Counted from the stretch's first letter, positions 12,801 through 27,800 are shown. The stretch: DNA of 64,000 nucleotides from Actinernus sp. WN-2022 (GCA_030867875.1 JAOWCC010000577.1:81449740-81513739), one strand, 5' to 3'. The notes: generated by a model from the sequence alone, not told the origin. Numbers and translations are program-made.

Positions 12801-15800
12801 ACTCCATTGACAAGAGCAGAATCATTATGGGAGTGAATAGCATGGAACATATGGTCCAGTAGATTGGCTATAGTGTCTCTCCTGAAACAAGAATACAAAA
12901 TACATGTATATCTCCTTAAGTTAGGACTGAAGGCTATATTTGGAGAAATACATTATTCCTTCCAATTCAAAAACCTACTGCATTTCTTCACGTATAAGCC
13001 ACACCTTTTTGACCTTTCAAATTGAAGGGGTCTGTGCAAGAACAACGTAAGTGACTTTTGATCAAGTTCTAAATTCTCTCTTAGAAAACAAAGAATATCA
13101 AGAAGAATTTGGAATTTGATCAGAAGTCACTTACGTTGTTCTTGCACGGACCCCTTCAATTTTGAAAGTAACAAAATATGCCTCAACGTTGGGGTGCAGC
13201 TTATACATGTACGTGAGTATTTTCAAAAAGCTTTCTTTGCAATGACCATAAACACAGCCATATGAACAATAGTGGCACATTATTCACAGAACACGTTTCA
13301 GGCAAGGTTTCTACTCAAGCTCCTCTCCTTTGCTTTCCAAAGAAAACTAGCTGTCAATTTGCTTGTCACCTTCTCCGCTAACTCCTGAAATGGTTCCTAA
13401 TGTTGTTGAAGTCCATATATAACTGGTCTTGCAAGCCTTCAAATTTTCAAATAAAGTATCATCCTCATAGAGTTCATGGTCAGCCTATGTGAGAAAACAC
13501 TCGCTCCAGCCCCCTCTCCTTGAAAATCCAAGATGGCGGACCAGACTCACGCATGTGTGCATAGAGTTTTGTTAGCAGAAAATCTTACTTTCTTGTATGC
13601 TTAAATGATTCAAGTTCCTTAAATATGTTGTTAGTTAATGAGGGAACAACAGCAGAAGAATTCTGAAGTGATTTAATAACAGCAGGTTAAAATAAAACAG
13701 GGAATAACAAGACAAGTTGTAACCATATTTTAAAGGGATACCGGAGTGAAAAACACATTGGGGCTCAAAAGAATCTTCAACATGTTCTTTGTTCAGAAAA
13801 TGTATTAAAATTTGATCAAACGTTTTTAGTATTAAGAACGAGCACCTCAAAGTTGGCCCCGCGAAGACATGGGCGCCGCCATCTTTGTTTGCATTTACGG
13901 AAGTGACGTCACTTCGTCCCACCAGCGTATCGCGGCTACTTGTCTTTGTATGATTTTCACACGCTCGGAATTAAAGTGGATATATTTTCATCGAGATTGC
14001 AGAGGAATTCTTACAGAAACCGGAATTATGATGAAGACGACATTATGAGAAAAGTTCAGAAGACTGGGAGGAGGAAGAAAAGCATTGGGAAGGCGAGAAA
14101 TTATCAGACGAACAACAAGGTCTCGTAACTGCCATTTAATAACAGCAAAACAACATGGCTTAAAAGACTCGAGTGACTTCTGAATAAGTATAAGAACTAC
14201 AATGCATGTGAGGTACAGTTAAGGCGTTTATCATCCTAAAAACACCTAATAAGAGAGACAGTGAGAACGCTGGTGGGACGAAGTGACGTCACTTCCGTAA
14301 ATGCAAACAAAGATGGCGGCGCCCATGTCTTCGTGGGGCCAACTTTGAGGTGCTCGTTCTTAATACTAAAAACCTTTGATCAAATTTTAATACATTTTCT
14401 GAACAAAGAACATGTTGAAGATTCTTTTGAGCCCCAATGTGTTTTTCACTCGGGTATCCCTTTAAGTTGTGATAGCAGTTGGCATGACAGCAATCTCTTC
14501 TGAAGAAGTTTTGCTTCAAGTACAAGTATTATTTTATGAACTTCAGCAAAAGATTATTCTTTCAAAGTTTGGGGTGCAAGTTCTTTTCCTTGGACTTTTT
14601 ATGCGGTGCGGCTTAAACGTGAGGTGCGGCTTATACGTGAGGAAATATAGTAATATGTTGGACCCTACCAGACCAGGCTGTTTTGTTTATATTTTTATTT
14701 GACTGTGTGATCAGGCCAAATATTGATCCAACAGAGTGCAAACCAATCTGCCATATGAATATCAATTTTCCTTTTTAGAATGAAAATCCTTCCATAGATA
14801 TGAAAATTTGACTGCATATTTCACCATAAATATTAAAAAAAAACTACAATGTATGTAAAACTTTTCAGAGAAGTTTTTAACACTAATATTATTTTGACTG
14901 GTAAAAAATAGTTGATATTGAATAAGTACATGATTGCCTCCAGTCCTACCATAAACAACAATATTGTTTTGGGATTTTGGGATATAAAGATGAATGACTT
15001 CCCTTACCTCTGAATTGTATCTAACAGGGGGTCTTGGCACGCATTCTCTTGAAGCTGAGACATATGCTCTCTACTCAGCCTGATAATGTCATTCAATGTC
15101 TGAGCAGCATTGCTATTTCTCTGTAAGAGTCAAAATAATAGCAGAGAAATTTAAGAAATCATTTTTTCCATCTTCTACTAAATTATAGACAAGTATTAGT
15201 ATTGAGACATGAAACAACAAGTCGATTAGCTCTTTCAAGAAATGCATAGCAGGATTCTTCAATATTCCAAGCTACCACATGTGCTAGAAGGTCAACGGTC
15301 GAGTAAGATAGTGGTTGTGTTCTCAGCCGCTCTTGAAAACCAAGTTAAAGATTTGTGCTTTATTTCTATTTTTTTGGGTATAAATCATGTTAGTATCTTG
15401 TAGTCATCATGTCTGAGCAGATAATCACCAAAGAGATTCTTGAGGAATTGTTGGATCATAAAATCGAACCACAAAAAACTGTGATGAAAGAATCAAAGTA
15501 AAGTTGCTCTTGCAATATATTTTTATTGGTCAGGACTTCTGCCAACACTACCTCTATTTTGTTATTACAGTACAGCCGTAAAATAATGCATGCGCAAGAA
15601 GTGGCGCAAGTAACTTCTTGCGACGCAAGAACACGCAAGCTGCCGCAAGAAGGCCTAAACCAACTTTTTGCGCTTTAGACGCAAGAACTACTGAACCGCA
15701 AGAAGTTCAGGCTGAAGCGCAAGAACTAAATATTTTGAGCTTATCCGCAAGAAGATGAAACGCAAGAAGTTGAAGTCTTAACGCAAGAACTGGTCGCTTC

Positions 15801-18800
15801 TTTGAGCTCGGGAAGATGCGGCTGTTTTCGTACGCTAAGATTTATGTTTCTAACTTCAGATATCGACGTTCGCCTTTTATTTCCCTCTTGAATCTAAAGG
15901 TTTTCTAGAGTACGATAATCGAAAAGCAAATATATGTATCTCAAGCACTCGGCTGTTTTAGCAGGCAAGTAGAATAAATATTGATACACTCAAGGGAAGA
16001 GAAAAATTGATGAGCGGCAAAAATCTGGCCCGGCGGGAATGAACGTCTCACGCTATCGTGTAGCAATGAAACGGCGGTATTAAACTAAGCTTTTGAAGCT
16101 ATCAGTCTTCAAATCCATAATGAATGTTCCTTGATGGTCTTGACTATCGAATGGCTACCAAAACATTATAATGAATGGCTCACCATTGACCAAATTAATA
16201 ATTATCGAAGGGTCACCAAAAGAAAGGTTGCGTGGGATTGCGTTACTAAACACCGTCCTATCGTTAGTTCGGTGTTTTTATTTCATCTGATAAACTTTAG
16301 CTTTTGTAGATTAATAGATCCGTCAATCATTCAGTATTTTAAAAAGTGTGCGCTTTCAGCCGTGGAGACTGATTGTCTGGTTTTTGACACAAGATCAAGA
16401 GTACCGCGAACTTTGAGGAAAGTGTGATTTTATTGCGTTGTAGTTTAAAATGCAACACAAGCTTCTCAGCTTTACTGGAAAATGATTAATTCTACCAAAT
16501 AAATATTCTGGAGTTTATTTTTTTATCTAATGTGGCTCCGTTTTCAAAGTCCGAGTCTTGAATGTGTGACATTTTACGCGAACTGATTTGAATAATCAAT
16601 AATGAGCTCCGCAGTGTTTGTTTTGCTTTGAGATCGCACTAAAATGTCTTCCTACCAAACCAAATGTTTTGAAAGTTTCATTTTACTTACGGATCTGAAT
16701 AGTTTCCACCTGATGTGAAAACTGGTTTGAGTCTATTCTGTCAAATCGATACACTGTTGAATAAGCTTTTTGGATATTTAATTTGTTGTCTGATTAATAC
16801 ACGGTAATTTGCAAAATTTGCATGAGATCGTACCGAATCTTCTTGAGTTTTGATTTCAGCTTCTTTGTGACCAGTTAATAAAATATTCAAGTCTGCGGGT
16901 ATCCAGCTAATAGAGAGATTAAGCATCGCGTTCTTCCTTCCCGTGAACGGCAGAAATGAAAACATGACCACAATTTTCGCGCGTTTGCTGCTTGACATTT
17001 TCAGTTTTTACGTAAGGTCGAGTAGATCCGCGTTTGTTGTGAACGTTGGAATTCTTTTCCACTTTTCTTATATATTTATTTTGTATTTTGACGGCGGGCT
17101 GACGTTTCCCGTTTGCCGTAGAACGCGGTGCTTAATCTCTCAAAAAGTTTAAGATATTAGTAAACTTTCATGGTTCTCAAAGTTTCCGTTTCTTTAATTA
17201 GCGATCTCACATAAAACACAAACATCGATGTTCTCATATGCCACGTCTTGCGTGTTCTTCAGCATTCTTGTGGGTCTTCTTAAAGTATACCTTCTTGCAT
17301 CTTCTTGCGGGTTGATCTTCTTGCGGAATGAACTTCTTGCGGGTTGATCTTCTTGCGGAAAGAACTTCTTGCGGGTCTTAAGTTCTTGCGCTAGTTCAGT
17401 AATTTCAAGCGCATGCGGCACGCAAGAACCTGTTGGCTTGCGGACGCAAAAAGAAGTTCTTGCGCGTGCATTATTTTACGGCTGTACTGTAGTTTTGATG
17501 TAATCTTTTATTTGATTATCTGGTTATTTTCTAAAGTTTTTCTGTTACCTTAGTTTACCAGTCTGTCTTGTAGTATGGTGTTCTTTGCTTGTTGTTTGTG
17601 CCTTTTGTTAATTTACCAAAGCAACCAACATGCTCTTCAACCATGTTTTATTACTAAAAATAAGTGAGTGGGTTCTCTACCTGATTAGCTAGGCTATTTT
17701 AGATAAACTGTATTTTTTATATTGAAAGGTACAATGGTATATGTACATCTCATCTTGTCTTGCTATGATTACTCTCTTGATATATACATGTACACCTAAA
17801 TTTTACACTCATGTCTATGTTTAGATTGCTGTGCTCTAAATTATCATCTGTTAGTGCTTAGAATTAATTGCATAACATCTCGATCCAGCTTGTGCCTGTG
17901 GGTTTACATGTAGATCTGAAATAAAAGCAACTAAAGCAAAGAGTGCATGTGTGACAACACTCTCGTGGCACAAAACTATTTTCAATTGCTTTTTAATCAG
18001 CTGCTTCTGGTTACTAATAGATTTTATTAGACATCATCATTGCACACTGCACGCTACAAGATTCCCTCTCTTACTTATTCTCTCTTGATATTGTATAATA
18101 TACAATACTTACATCTTCATCAATTTCAGGGTCAATAAGAGACACCAGGCCCTCTATTAACTTCTGATCATTCAGCCACTGGATATAGGAGAAGGAAAAA
18201 GCAAGAACACAAGTTACATGTACGTGTAACATAAACAAATGTAGTACCTGGATCAAGCATTTAAAAATAATTTTCCTGACAACTCCACAACATCACTCAG
18301 TTGCAGCTAGAGATGTGGATTAAATACATGTAGCTGGGGAATGGGCCATTTTCCCGGCTTTTTTCAATAGTGGGCCGGGGTCTTCACCAAGTGTTATGAC
18401 AGTTCCACGTGAGAAATTTGCGCGAGTTCCAAATTTAAAATTAGTCAGTAACCACAAGTTTCGTTAAAAGCCTAGTAATGGTCCTCTGATTGGCGATATA
18501 TTTGTTTCCGTTCCTCAAACGGAAGTATAATTTCACGCTTGGGGGTCCTCCCATGAAAAAGATTATTTGCATACGTTCCCTAAGTGGAAGCAAAATTTTG
18601 CGCTTGTGTCTCCCCCATGAAAAAAGGCGATTTGCATCGTTTTGGGTAGGGTCAGGAAAATTTTGGACCGCTTTGGTCATTCTGGTTCTTACAGATCATT
18701 GGAAGGTCGCACTTTTTGGGTCTCGAGGAGGCCGTTTGGCGATGATAAATTTGATAGATTTTCCTAAATCTCTGGTCAGATGTTGCTTGATAACTATTCC

Positions 18801-21800
18801 CTCCTGTGCCGAAAGCTGAATAGTGAGTGAGGAAGAAAAGTGTCGATTTTTGGGTGATCTTTGAGGTAAGTCAGTGCTTTGGCGAGGTCGAGTTGCCTAC
18901 CTTGTAAATTTTTTTAGAGCCTCGGCCAACGGTCAAAATTTCGAATCCTAATAAACTGCTTTAGAAGGCCCCAAATCTGGAAAAAAACACTCACACAACT
19001 TCATTAAGTACAATGTATCAATCTTTTATTATTGAAGATTCATTTCGTAAGAATCGGAAAAGAGAATTCACACGAAGCAATTATTTAAACTCTTCTGAGA
19101 TCGTTAAAAAACTAATCGATAAACCACAGGTAACCCAACAGACTAATAAGCGGGAAATATACGTCGAGTCTGGGAAGCCTGTGCTACACGTAATGTAGTT
19201 GAAATCACTGCCAGCAAAAAAGAATAATAAGCCACAAGCAATCTGTTCGAACGCCACAAAGAATTTGTTCAAACGATACAAGCAATCCGTTCGAATGATG
19301 CACTTAATCCGTTACTCAATCAAAGCCTCTGGAGCTTTCCCAAAGGACTAAAAACGTTCTAACAGTATTATTAATCTTGACATTTGTGCATTCTGTCACC
19401 AATAGACAGGATTGCGTTACGAAACACCGTCCAAGCGCTGGTTTGGTGTTTTTAGTTCATCTGATAAGCTTTAACTTCTGTAGTTTCAACTCAGATCTGT
19501 CAATCCTTCAGAATTTTTGTTGAAGTAATTGCATATGTTTTCAATTGAAGAAGCCAGCTTTTTGGAGATACAAAGATTCTCTGTAGACATGTGCTTTAAG
19601 CCGTGGAGACTGGTTGTCTGGTTTTTCACACAACAAGAGTGCTGTGAACTTCGCGGGAAGTGTGATTTTATTGCATTGTAGTTTAAATCATCACAAAACT
19701 TTGCTGGCAAATGATAATGTCTACTAAACAGAACATTCTGGAGTTCTTTTTATTTAATGTGGATCCGTTTTCAAAGGTAATGAGGTCTGAGTCTTGAAAT
19801 TACAAGTGTGACATTTTCTGCAAACTGATTTGAATAATCAACAACTCCAGTGTTTGTTTTGCTTTGAGATTGCACCAAATATTCTCTACAGATAAAACTT
19901 TCTTTGCTTGTAAACAGAATCAAACGTTTTGAAAGTTTTTACTTCATTTACATATCTGAACAGTTTCCACCTGGTGTGAAAAATGGTTTGAGTCCATAGT
20001 TTTTCGATATTCAGTTTTAATTTGTTGTCTGTTAATTTAGCATGAGATTGCACGAAGCACATCAAACTTTTCATCACTTTGTGATGTTAATTGTTCATTG
20101 CCCGTTTATTTGGCCATTCGAACGCATTTTCGCACAGACGTTGAATGCTCAATTTAGAGCTTTCACGAAGACGTTCGGTAGGCATGTAAACATTAACCAT
20201 AAATGCGAAAGCGTTTGAATGCTTATGTTGAATTGTTCGAATGTTTAGGGCAAGTCGTTCGAACGTTCAGGTCAACCGTTCGAATGTTCAGGGCAAGTCG
20301 TTCGAACGTTCAGGGCTAGCCTGCGTTGCGGCTCTGGAGTATCGGAGCGCAGCGAGCGGAGATTAGCGGGATTGGGGCGAGAGAAAAAAGAGAGGGGGGA
20401 CGGGGTGGGGAGGAGATGAAGATAGAGCCTGCCGGCAACCCATGGTTATTTTGTTAACTCTCGGCCTCAGAAGGCCGCGTATTGCTATTGGCTAAAATGC
20501 GTGATTGACAGAAATCATTAAGATTTATTCATGCATGGATGCGATAAGAGCAGAAACCAATTAGTATATGGCGACAAACATACATGTAACAAGAATTCTC
20601 TCAGCGATGAATTTAAATAAAGAACAGGAGCAAGGCTATTAGAGATATTTTGTCTGGAAGAGATGTTCTAGCTGTAATCCCAACTGTGTTTGGAAAACAC
20701 TAGTTGCTTTGATGATTTCGTAACGCTGCGTGGATGATTTTTAGCGCTTCTTTTGGCAGAACTTCGCTCCGGTGTTATTGTGGTCGGCAGTGTTCGTTAC
20801 TGATTTGGTGGCGACTTTATATTCAGCGGCAACGAGTTATCTTTATCTTAGTTATCTTTATCCTACAAACCTTCTCGAACAAAGGTGTAGTTCTCTACAG
20901 CATTTCGAATCTTCCTTCCTCGGGAACGACAGACTCACTTTGATAGAGAAGCAGATTTCGGAATATGAAGACCAATACTTTTGCAGGCACCAGCTAGAAT
21001 TATTTAAAGCCTCGGCTATCTTTTCTTTCTTAAGGCTTGAACAGATTCTCGCCGTGGAAATATTTGAATTCCCAAACGCTACCTCAAAACATACATTACA
21101 TATCCTGCAAAAGTCGTTGACATTTACAGGTTTGGGTTTAGGCCGGCCCTGTCTTCACATCCAAGTTCGTATATTTTTTTGTTTTGAATTTTACGCTCGA
21201 ATTGAGATTCCTTGAGATTCCACGCGTGAGTTTGACAGATATTAGACATAGTTTTCACTTCCGCCGCATGATGATTGGATGAATCGGTCGAATGACTTAC
21301 TAATAAGCATGCATTTTAATTAGTGGGTGGATATCAAAATAACCATGGGTTGCAGGCAGGCTCTATCTTCATCTCCTCCCCACCCCGTCCCCCCTCTTTT
21401 TTTTCTTTCGTCCTAATCCCACTAATCTCCCCTCGCTGCGCTCCGATACTCCAGAGCCGCAACGCAGGCTAGTTCAGGGCAATCTGTTCGAACGTTCAGG
21501 GCAATCCGTTCGAACGTTCAGGACAATCCGTTCGAATGTTCAGGGCAATCCGTTCGAACGTTCAGGGCAATCCGTTCGAACGTTCAGGGCAATCCGTTCG
21601 AGTTTTAAATCAGACCGTTTGAACGTTTACATCAAGCCAATCAAATGCCTGCAGGAAATGGTTCAAAAATTTAGTGTGCCTGTTCAATTTATTTACTGAT
21701 CGTTCGAACGCTTTGAGAAACCATTCAAACATTTTTTTAAAGCGTTTGTTGCCCGTTTATTTTGCCGTTTGAACATATTTTCGTTAAGGTACGTTTTCCC

Positions 21801-24800
21801 ATGTGTGGTCACATATACAAAAGTCAAACAGTCAACAATGCTGGCTAATTATGTTTGAAAAGAAGCCAATGTAAATGTTTGGTTTAATTATTTGCATGAG
21901 AAATCATTTAAAACACTTGTGTTTCATTTGTTTTCTCAATATTTGTAACCCCTGATAAAACACTCCAATTCGTGTTTGAAATAGTACCTAAAACGTAGCG
22001 CCCAAATGGGAAACTCATGGATTCAAAGTGTATTTTATTAGCTATCTGATACCACCATGTGACTGTACCCTTAATTGGAAAACTTGGAATCTGAAATGTG
22101 GAATGGACTGAGGCCTGGACTTAATTTTTTAACCATTTATCACTCCAAAATCCAGCAGTCCATTTCAAATTCCATTCCAAATTCTGAGTTTCCAGTTACG
22201 AGTACAGTCACGTGGTGGTATCAGAGAGTTAATATATCTAATATTAAGAGAGTTAGCAATTAATTCTCACTCCGAAATAGAGCAGTACATTTAAAATTCC
22301 ATTCGAAATTAGATTTTTCCATTTAAGATTACAGTCACATGGTGGTATCAGATAGTTAATATTGCCAAAGTTAAGAGATTTAGCCATTAATTCTCACTCT
22401 GAAATCCAGCAGTCCATTTCAAATTCCACTCCAGATTCTAAGTTTTCCATTTAAGGTTACTGTCAGATGGTGGTATCAGATACTGTAGTTAATCTCTAAT
22501 ATAAAGAGAGTTTGTCATGAAATTCTCATGGATATCCAGCAGTCCACTCCAAATTCATACTTTTCCAGTTAATGGTACAGCCACATGGTGGTATCAGATA
22601 CATGTAGTTAATAATTATTTTTCTGATATTAAGCAAGTTTACCATGAAAGTCTCACTATGAAATCCAGCTGTTTATTTCAAATTCCATTCCAAATTCTGA
22701 TTTTCCACAGGGCTCGAAATTAAGAAAAAAAAGGAGGCGTAATTTTACACCCAGCTTAAAAATTTTAGGCGTAATTCTCCAAAATTTAGGCGTAAATGTC
22801 GAAGTTTGACAGCTCCTATCTATAGGTTTTGTCATGCAAAACAACTTGTTTCGCGCGGGAAAATAGTTTACATTACAGGAGCTGTTAAACTTCGACATTT
22901 TGCAGTTAAAAGTTCAGACTTCACACGCCAAACATCGCCGCGTAATTAGTAAACTATGCATTTCAAACTTGAAACAACAGACAAAAAAGTTTACACTAAA
23001 CGCTTGCTTGCAAATGGTAGTATTTTTTTCAAAAAAATCAGATCGTTTTAGAGATTTGGAAATAAGACTTGTCCAGTTCCAGTTTTTTAAGTCCCATGTT
23101 GTAGATCAGATAGTTAATATAAACATTGGGCCCCTTAGCTCAGGGCAACTTGTGGAAGGTCAGTGAGCTATTTTGGCATAATTTTTACCGATAGAACAAA
23201 TAAATAAATAAATATGAATGGTATTATTTTAATCACTCACCTCCAGTAAGTCCTGTCTAAGTTGCGGAGACTCCACACTTGTGATTAGTCTTAGTAGAAG
23301 GTCCATAATAGCCGATGTACCCATGTGTTTAATAATCAGACCTACACAGTCTTCCTTGGTCTTTAAGAAATCTACCATCTGCAAGAATATCAAAATGGGG
23401 TGCTTGCCTATCAACTTTGTTTACTTCAGGTGTACAACATGTACTTCAATCCTTGACCAAACATAGACAGCATTAGATAAAGCACACAAAAATTTCATTC
23501 AACATGATTGCCTGAAAAGCAGTTTCTTATCTGCTGGAAGTTGATTAAATAAGTCAGGATTCAATAAACCTTTTCCACTTGGCTCGATATTGTCCCATTT
23601 CAGATCACGTGACCATCCCCCCTTGTGTATTGTTCCTTTTATTTCTGGTTAACGCACGAGGAGATACATCGATATGGAAATACTTCGCACAAAGATTATT
23701 ATTCCTGAGAGATTTGAAATGGGACAACATTGAGCCAAGTGGAAAAGATATGTTCCAAGTGGTTTTTATTTCTTCTTCTTTCTTTCACTGTAGAAAAGCA
23801 TAATACATACACTGTGCTGCTGCTCATGAATATGTACATTTTAGGGTCAATGCAACACTTACCAGTGATGTTTTTCTTGCTATTAATACTCCCATTACTT
23901 TGCTAAAAAAGCTGACAGAGAAAGAAAGGCACAGCAGATTCAACAATAGCATGACTTGGTTGAAAAATCATGCTAAATTCAATGGCATGAAAATAATTTG
24001 TTGCTGCTAATGATGTGTTCTTATTAAGCTTAAGGTCTAAAAGAAGGGGCACCCTTTTAATTTCTTGTGTCCTTCAGTATTAATTTGACCTTTTAACAGA
24101 AAGGTTAAAGTCGAATAAAAGACGTAAAATGTACTTACATCAATCTCGTGGAGTCAATGGTAAAATGAACTGCATTGTTATAAGATCAAGATGCATTTTG
24201 AGGAGTAATACAGTACTGCTAGTACAGTGGAAAACCTGTATTCTGATTGCACTCATTATACTGTAGCTCTATTGTTTTTGTACTGCATGTTCTAAAGGTT
24301 AGGGTGTTTTGTATTGTTGGGTAAGCCAATGCTGTGGCTCATTTCGAGCAGTACAGGCCGGCTCCTTTTGAGAGCTTACACTACATGTACATTTATATAT
24401 TTTAGCAAAAAAACTCTTTTTTTTTTGTGCATCCAAACATTCATAAATTAGTATGAATATTTAACATGCACATTTTCTTTCCTCACATTTTTGGGTAAAA
24501 ACAGAGAACATTGACCTTCATCAAAAGGCAAGTGTGAATAAAAATGGTAACGCTTCCAAAACTGCTGTCACTTTACACGAACAAAGCCAAAAACATTTGA
24601 GTTACATAATTTGTATACATGTATCTACTGACAAAACTTAGTTTAAATGTTGACTTTTCTCCAACTGCCTTTTCTCCAATGTACATTTATATATTTTAGC
24701 AAAAAAAATCTTTTTTTTTGTGCATCCAAACATTCATAAATTAGTATGAATATTTAACATGCACATTTTCTTTCCTCACATTTTTGGGTAAAAACAGAGA

Positions 24801-27800
24801 ACATTGACCTTCATCAAAAGGCAAGTGTGAATAAAAATGGTAACACTTCCAAAACTGCGGTCACTTTACACGAACGAAGCCAAAAACATTTGAGTTATAT
24901 CTACTGACAAAACTTAGTTTAAATGTTGACTTTTCTCCAACTGCCTTTCTTGAAATAATTTATTGTTTTAATCAACATCGTATGTGTCACTACATACATG
25001 TACAATTGAGGCCAAATGTGTTTTCCAGTTACCCGCCTCGCTGGTTAGCTGGGTTGAACATGGTCTAGAGTGTGGGAGGTTGTGGGTTTGAATCCCAACT
25101 GCATCCTTGGGTAGTGACATACCAGCTGTTGGCCTTGTCTCCTACTACTAATCAGTATTTGAAGGGGATGTGAAATAACCTGCTGTGCTACTCGAAAAAG
25201 AGCAGGGGTTATAACCCAGTACAGCAGCCTGGCCATTGTACTAACCACACACTCAAAAATTGTAAACTATGTAACAACTATCAGCGCCATATATAAAGCA
25301 GTCTGTAACTTCACTGACAGGATGCCAGTAATTTGTAAAGCGAGACTGTGGTCACGTGATATAAATTATATGGTGCTACATGTACATGTACATGTATATA
25401 AATATGGCCATCATTATTATTACCTGACTGAGCCTGGATTTCCCCGCCAACCCTACAACTTTTTCTATCAAAATTTAACTACATGTATGAGCTGAATATT
25501 TGAGAATTGCTACATGTATGTTTTTCTTGACATAATTATGCAAAAACTTTAAAGCCAAACGGTGCAAGAAATTATTTTTAAAAATCAACACCTCCTACCA
25601 ACATACATGTATTTTTTAACGAGTAACTGGGCCCACATACAGTACCGCCTGGAACTACATGTATAGGTACATTTATCGCGAGCAAATCACGATGAGATTG
25701 CAATCAATGACCGCGGTCTGCTCGCACCTTGCTCACGATCTGCTCGCACCTTGCTCGCGATCTCAACGCACCTTGCTCGCGATCTCAACGCACCTTGCTC
25801 GCGATCTCAACGCACCTTGCTCGCAATGTGACCGCGATCAGCTGTGTTCGAGAAGGAAATGATCGCATTTACTTTCATCGGACATTAGATTTTACGTATA
25901 CATTTACCTGAGCCCTTGCAAAATGTTTTACAATTTCTTCCCTTGACAAAAAACACATTAAGGTAAAAACGAAAAGCTCAATATTACAATTTATATGAAG
26001 AAGTACTTGAGAGTAAACTGTCACTGGTTAGAACGGATCATAAAAGTTGATGACCATTCCTATGTTTTGGTCGGTCGAGGACACATCACATATTTTAAAA
26101 CAAACACAAGCACCGAGGCTTGTTTGTTTCACATCTGACATAAGACCAATCGCTGCAGACCGATCTCACAGCAATTATAAACCGCAATGCCAATCACAAA
26201 CTGATGAAGTGATGAAGTAAAAAAGCTGAAATTGAAACTCCAGAAGATTCAGTGCGATCTCATGACAAATTAACCAATAACGAATTAAAATATCCAAAAT
26301 GTGTTCACCTGGGTGTTTTTATTTGACGGAATGGACTCAAACCAGTTTTTGCATTAGGTGAAAACTGTCCAGACCGTAAATAAAATACAAACTTTCAAAG
26401 CATTTGATTCGGTAGGAAGATAATTTTTGGTGTGATCTCAAAGCTAAACAAACACTGCTGTTGGAGCTCATTGATTATTCAAAAATGTCACACTTCTGTT
26501 CGTGCAATTTGAGACTCGGATCTCATCGCCTTTCAATTCAAAATGACGGATCCCACATTTAATAAATAAAAAATCCAGAATATTCTATTTGGTAGACGTT
26601 TATCACTTGCCAGTATTAAAAGTTGAGAAACTTTCCCGCATTATTTAACTCTGCAGTCTGCAATAAAATCATAATTTTATGTCCCGCGAAGTTCGCGGCA
26701 CTCTTGTTGTGTCAAAAACCAGACAATCAGTCTCCACGGCTGAAAGCACATGAAAATAATGAAAAGCTGTTGAATTGAAAACATACAACATATTCGTACG
26801 CAACGACTTTTAAAGAATCGTGAAGGGATTAACGGATATATTAAAGGGAGCAACTGCAGAATACCTCGTCGAAAAACGAAGGGGTTTTCATTAGAAATGT
26901 TGCTACGCGTCATAAACGAGGGAGCGTGAGCATAAGTGTACATGTAGTTTCATATAATATATTTCTATTGTCGATTCTTCAGCTTTTTAGAACGAACAAT
27001 CACTAACTTGGATTGCTAGTCGATACTTCAGCACCCCCCACTCATGTGATCCTAACTCACCACCCACCCCTGTGATATAGTAGTGGATACGCGTCTACGC
27101 GTGCTACACGTCAATAAGACAAGAGGGAATGAGTGCGATGCTATAGTAGTCGTTACGCCGTGTTATAGAGTGGCTATGTGTCTACGCGTAGCCGTAGCCA
27201 CCGGCACGCAAAGGATAGATAGAGTTACGGGGTATTCTGCAGTTTAGCCTATTAAAGTATGAAAGTACAGAAGTCTGTAAAGTTTATCAGATGAATAAAA
27301 ACGCCGAACTAACGATCGGATGGTATTTAGTAACGCAATCCCACGCAACCTTTCTTTTGGTGACCCTTCGATATTTATATTTCTAACGGGACTTGAAACA
27401 ACCATGTATGTGGCTGATCAAATAATCTGCAGATCAAATTGGAATTTAGCGTGTTGGTTTTTGTGGAGGGAGGAAAACCAGAGGGCCTCGGAACAAGGCC
27501 GAGATTACAACAAACTCAACTCACATGTGGCGCCGCGTGAGATATAATATTTTGGCTAACCATCAGAGTTGGTCTTAGACCATCAGTTCGAATGTTTTGA
27601 TGAACCATTAGATAGTCAAGACCACTAAGAACATTCGTTGCGGATTTGAATACTGTAGCTTCAAAAGCTTCAATTAATTGCTACATGTACAATGTACATG
27701 TACGTAATGGCGTGATAGAGTCACCCTGCCTCTTGGCCGGATTTTTGCCGTTCATCGTATGATAACCTCTCTATCTCAAATTAATACTTGTTCCCCTGCA

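Larger units (their letters stand above)
12978..14650. mobile_element. TA-flanked element with TCACGTATAAGCC ends, holding nested elements
   Basis: The left end CTGCATTTCTTCACGTATAA and the right end (complement CTATATTTCCTCACGTATAA) form inverted repeats continuing as GCC(A/G)CACC. TA is at 12976-12977 and 14651-14652. The terminal GCCGCACC core resembles that of the element at 10282-11215, suggesting related families. It contains a hairpin (13014-13167), a second internal copy of the end (about 13190-13218) and a TTAA element (13734-14461). Confidence 0.65.

Noticed and set aside
13635..14525. A duplicated gene pair (frames 13635-13922 - and 14261-14503 +)
   Set aside because: The two frames are the same sequence in the two arms of a foldback element.
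18490..18819. A 109-codon gene in PPP6R intron 7
   Set aside because: It spans a diverged tandem repeat, lacks any known motif and has no splice or regulatory context.
20772..21215. A 147-codon frame inside the TAGCCTG element as a transposase
   Set aside because: No transposase motif, composition not protein-like, and too short for any known family; kept only as part of the element.
23229..23466. Plus-strand 61-codon frame at 23281-23466
   Set aside because: Antisense shadow of PPP6R exon 7.
25041..25110. A tRNA gene
   Set aside because: Box A and B are present but the stems do not pair and a non-tRNA body follows, so a SINE is more likely.
25690..25850. Regular repeats resembling a CRISPR array (also at 35820-35920, 36360-36530, 1365-1745)
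   Set aside because: Units have no unique spacers, lie just inside transposon ends, and the DNA is eukaryotic.
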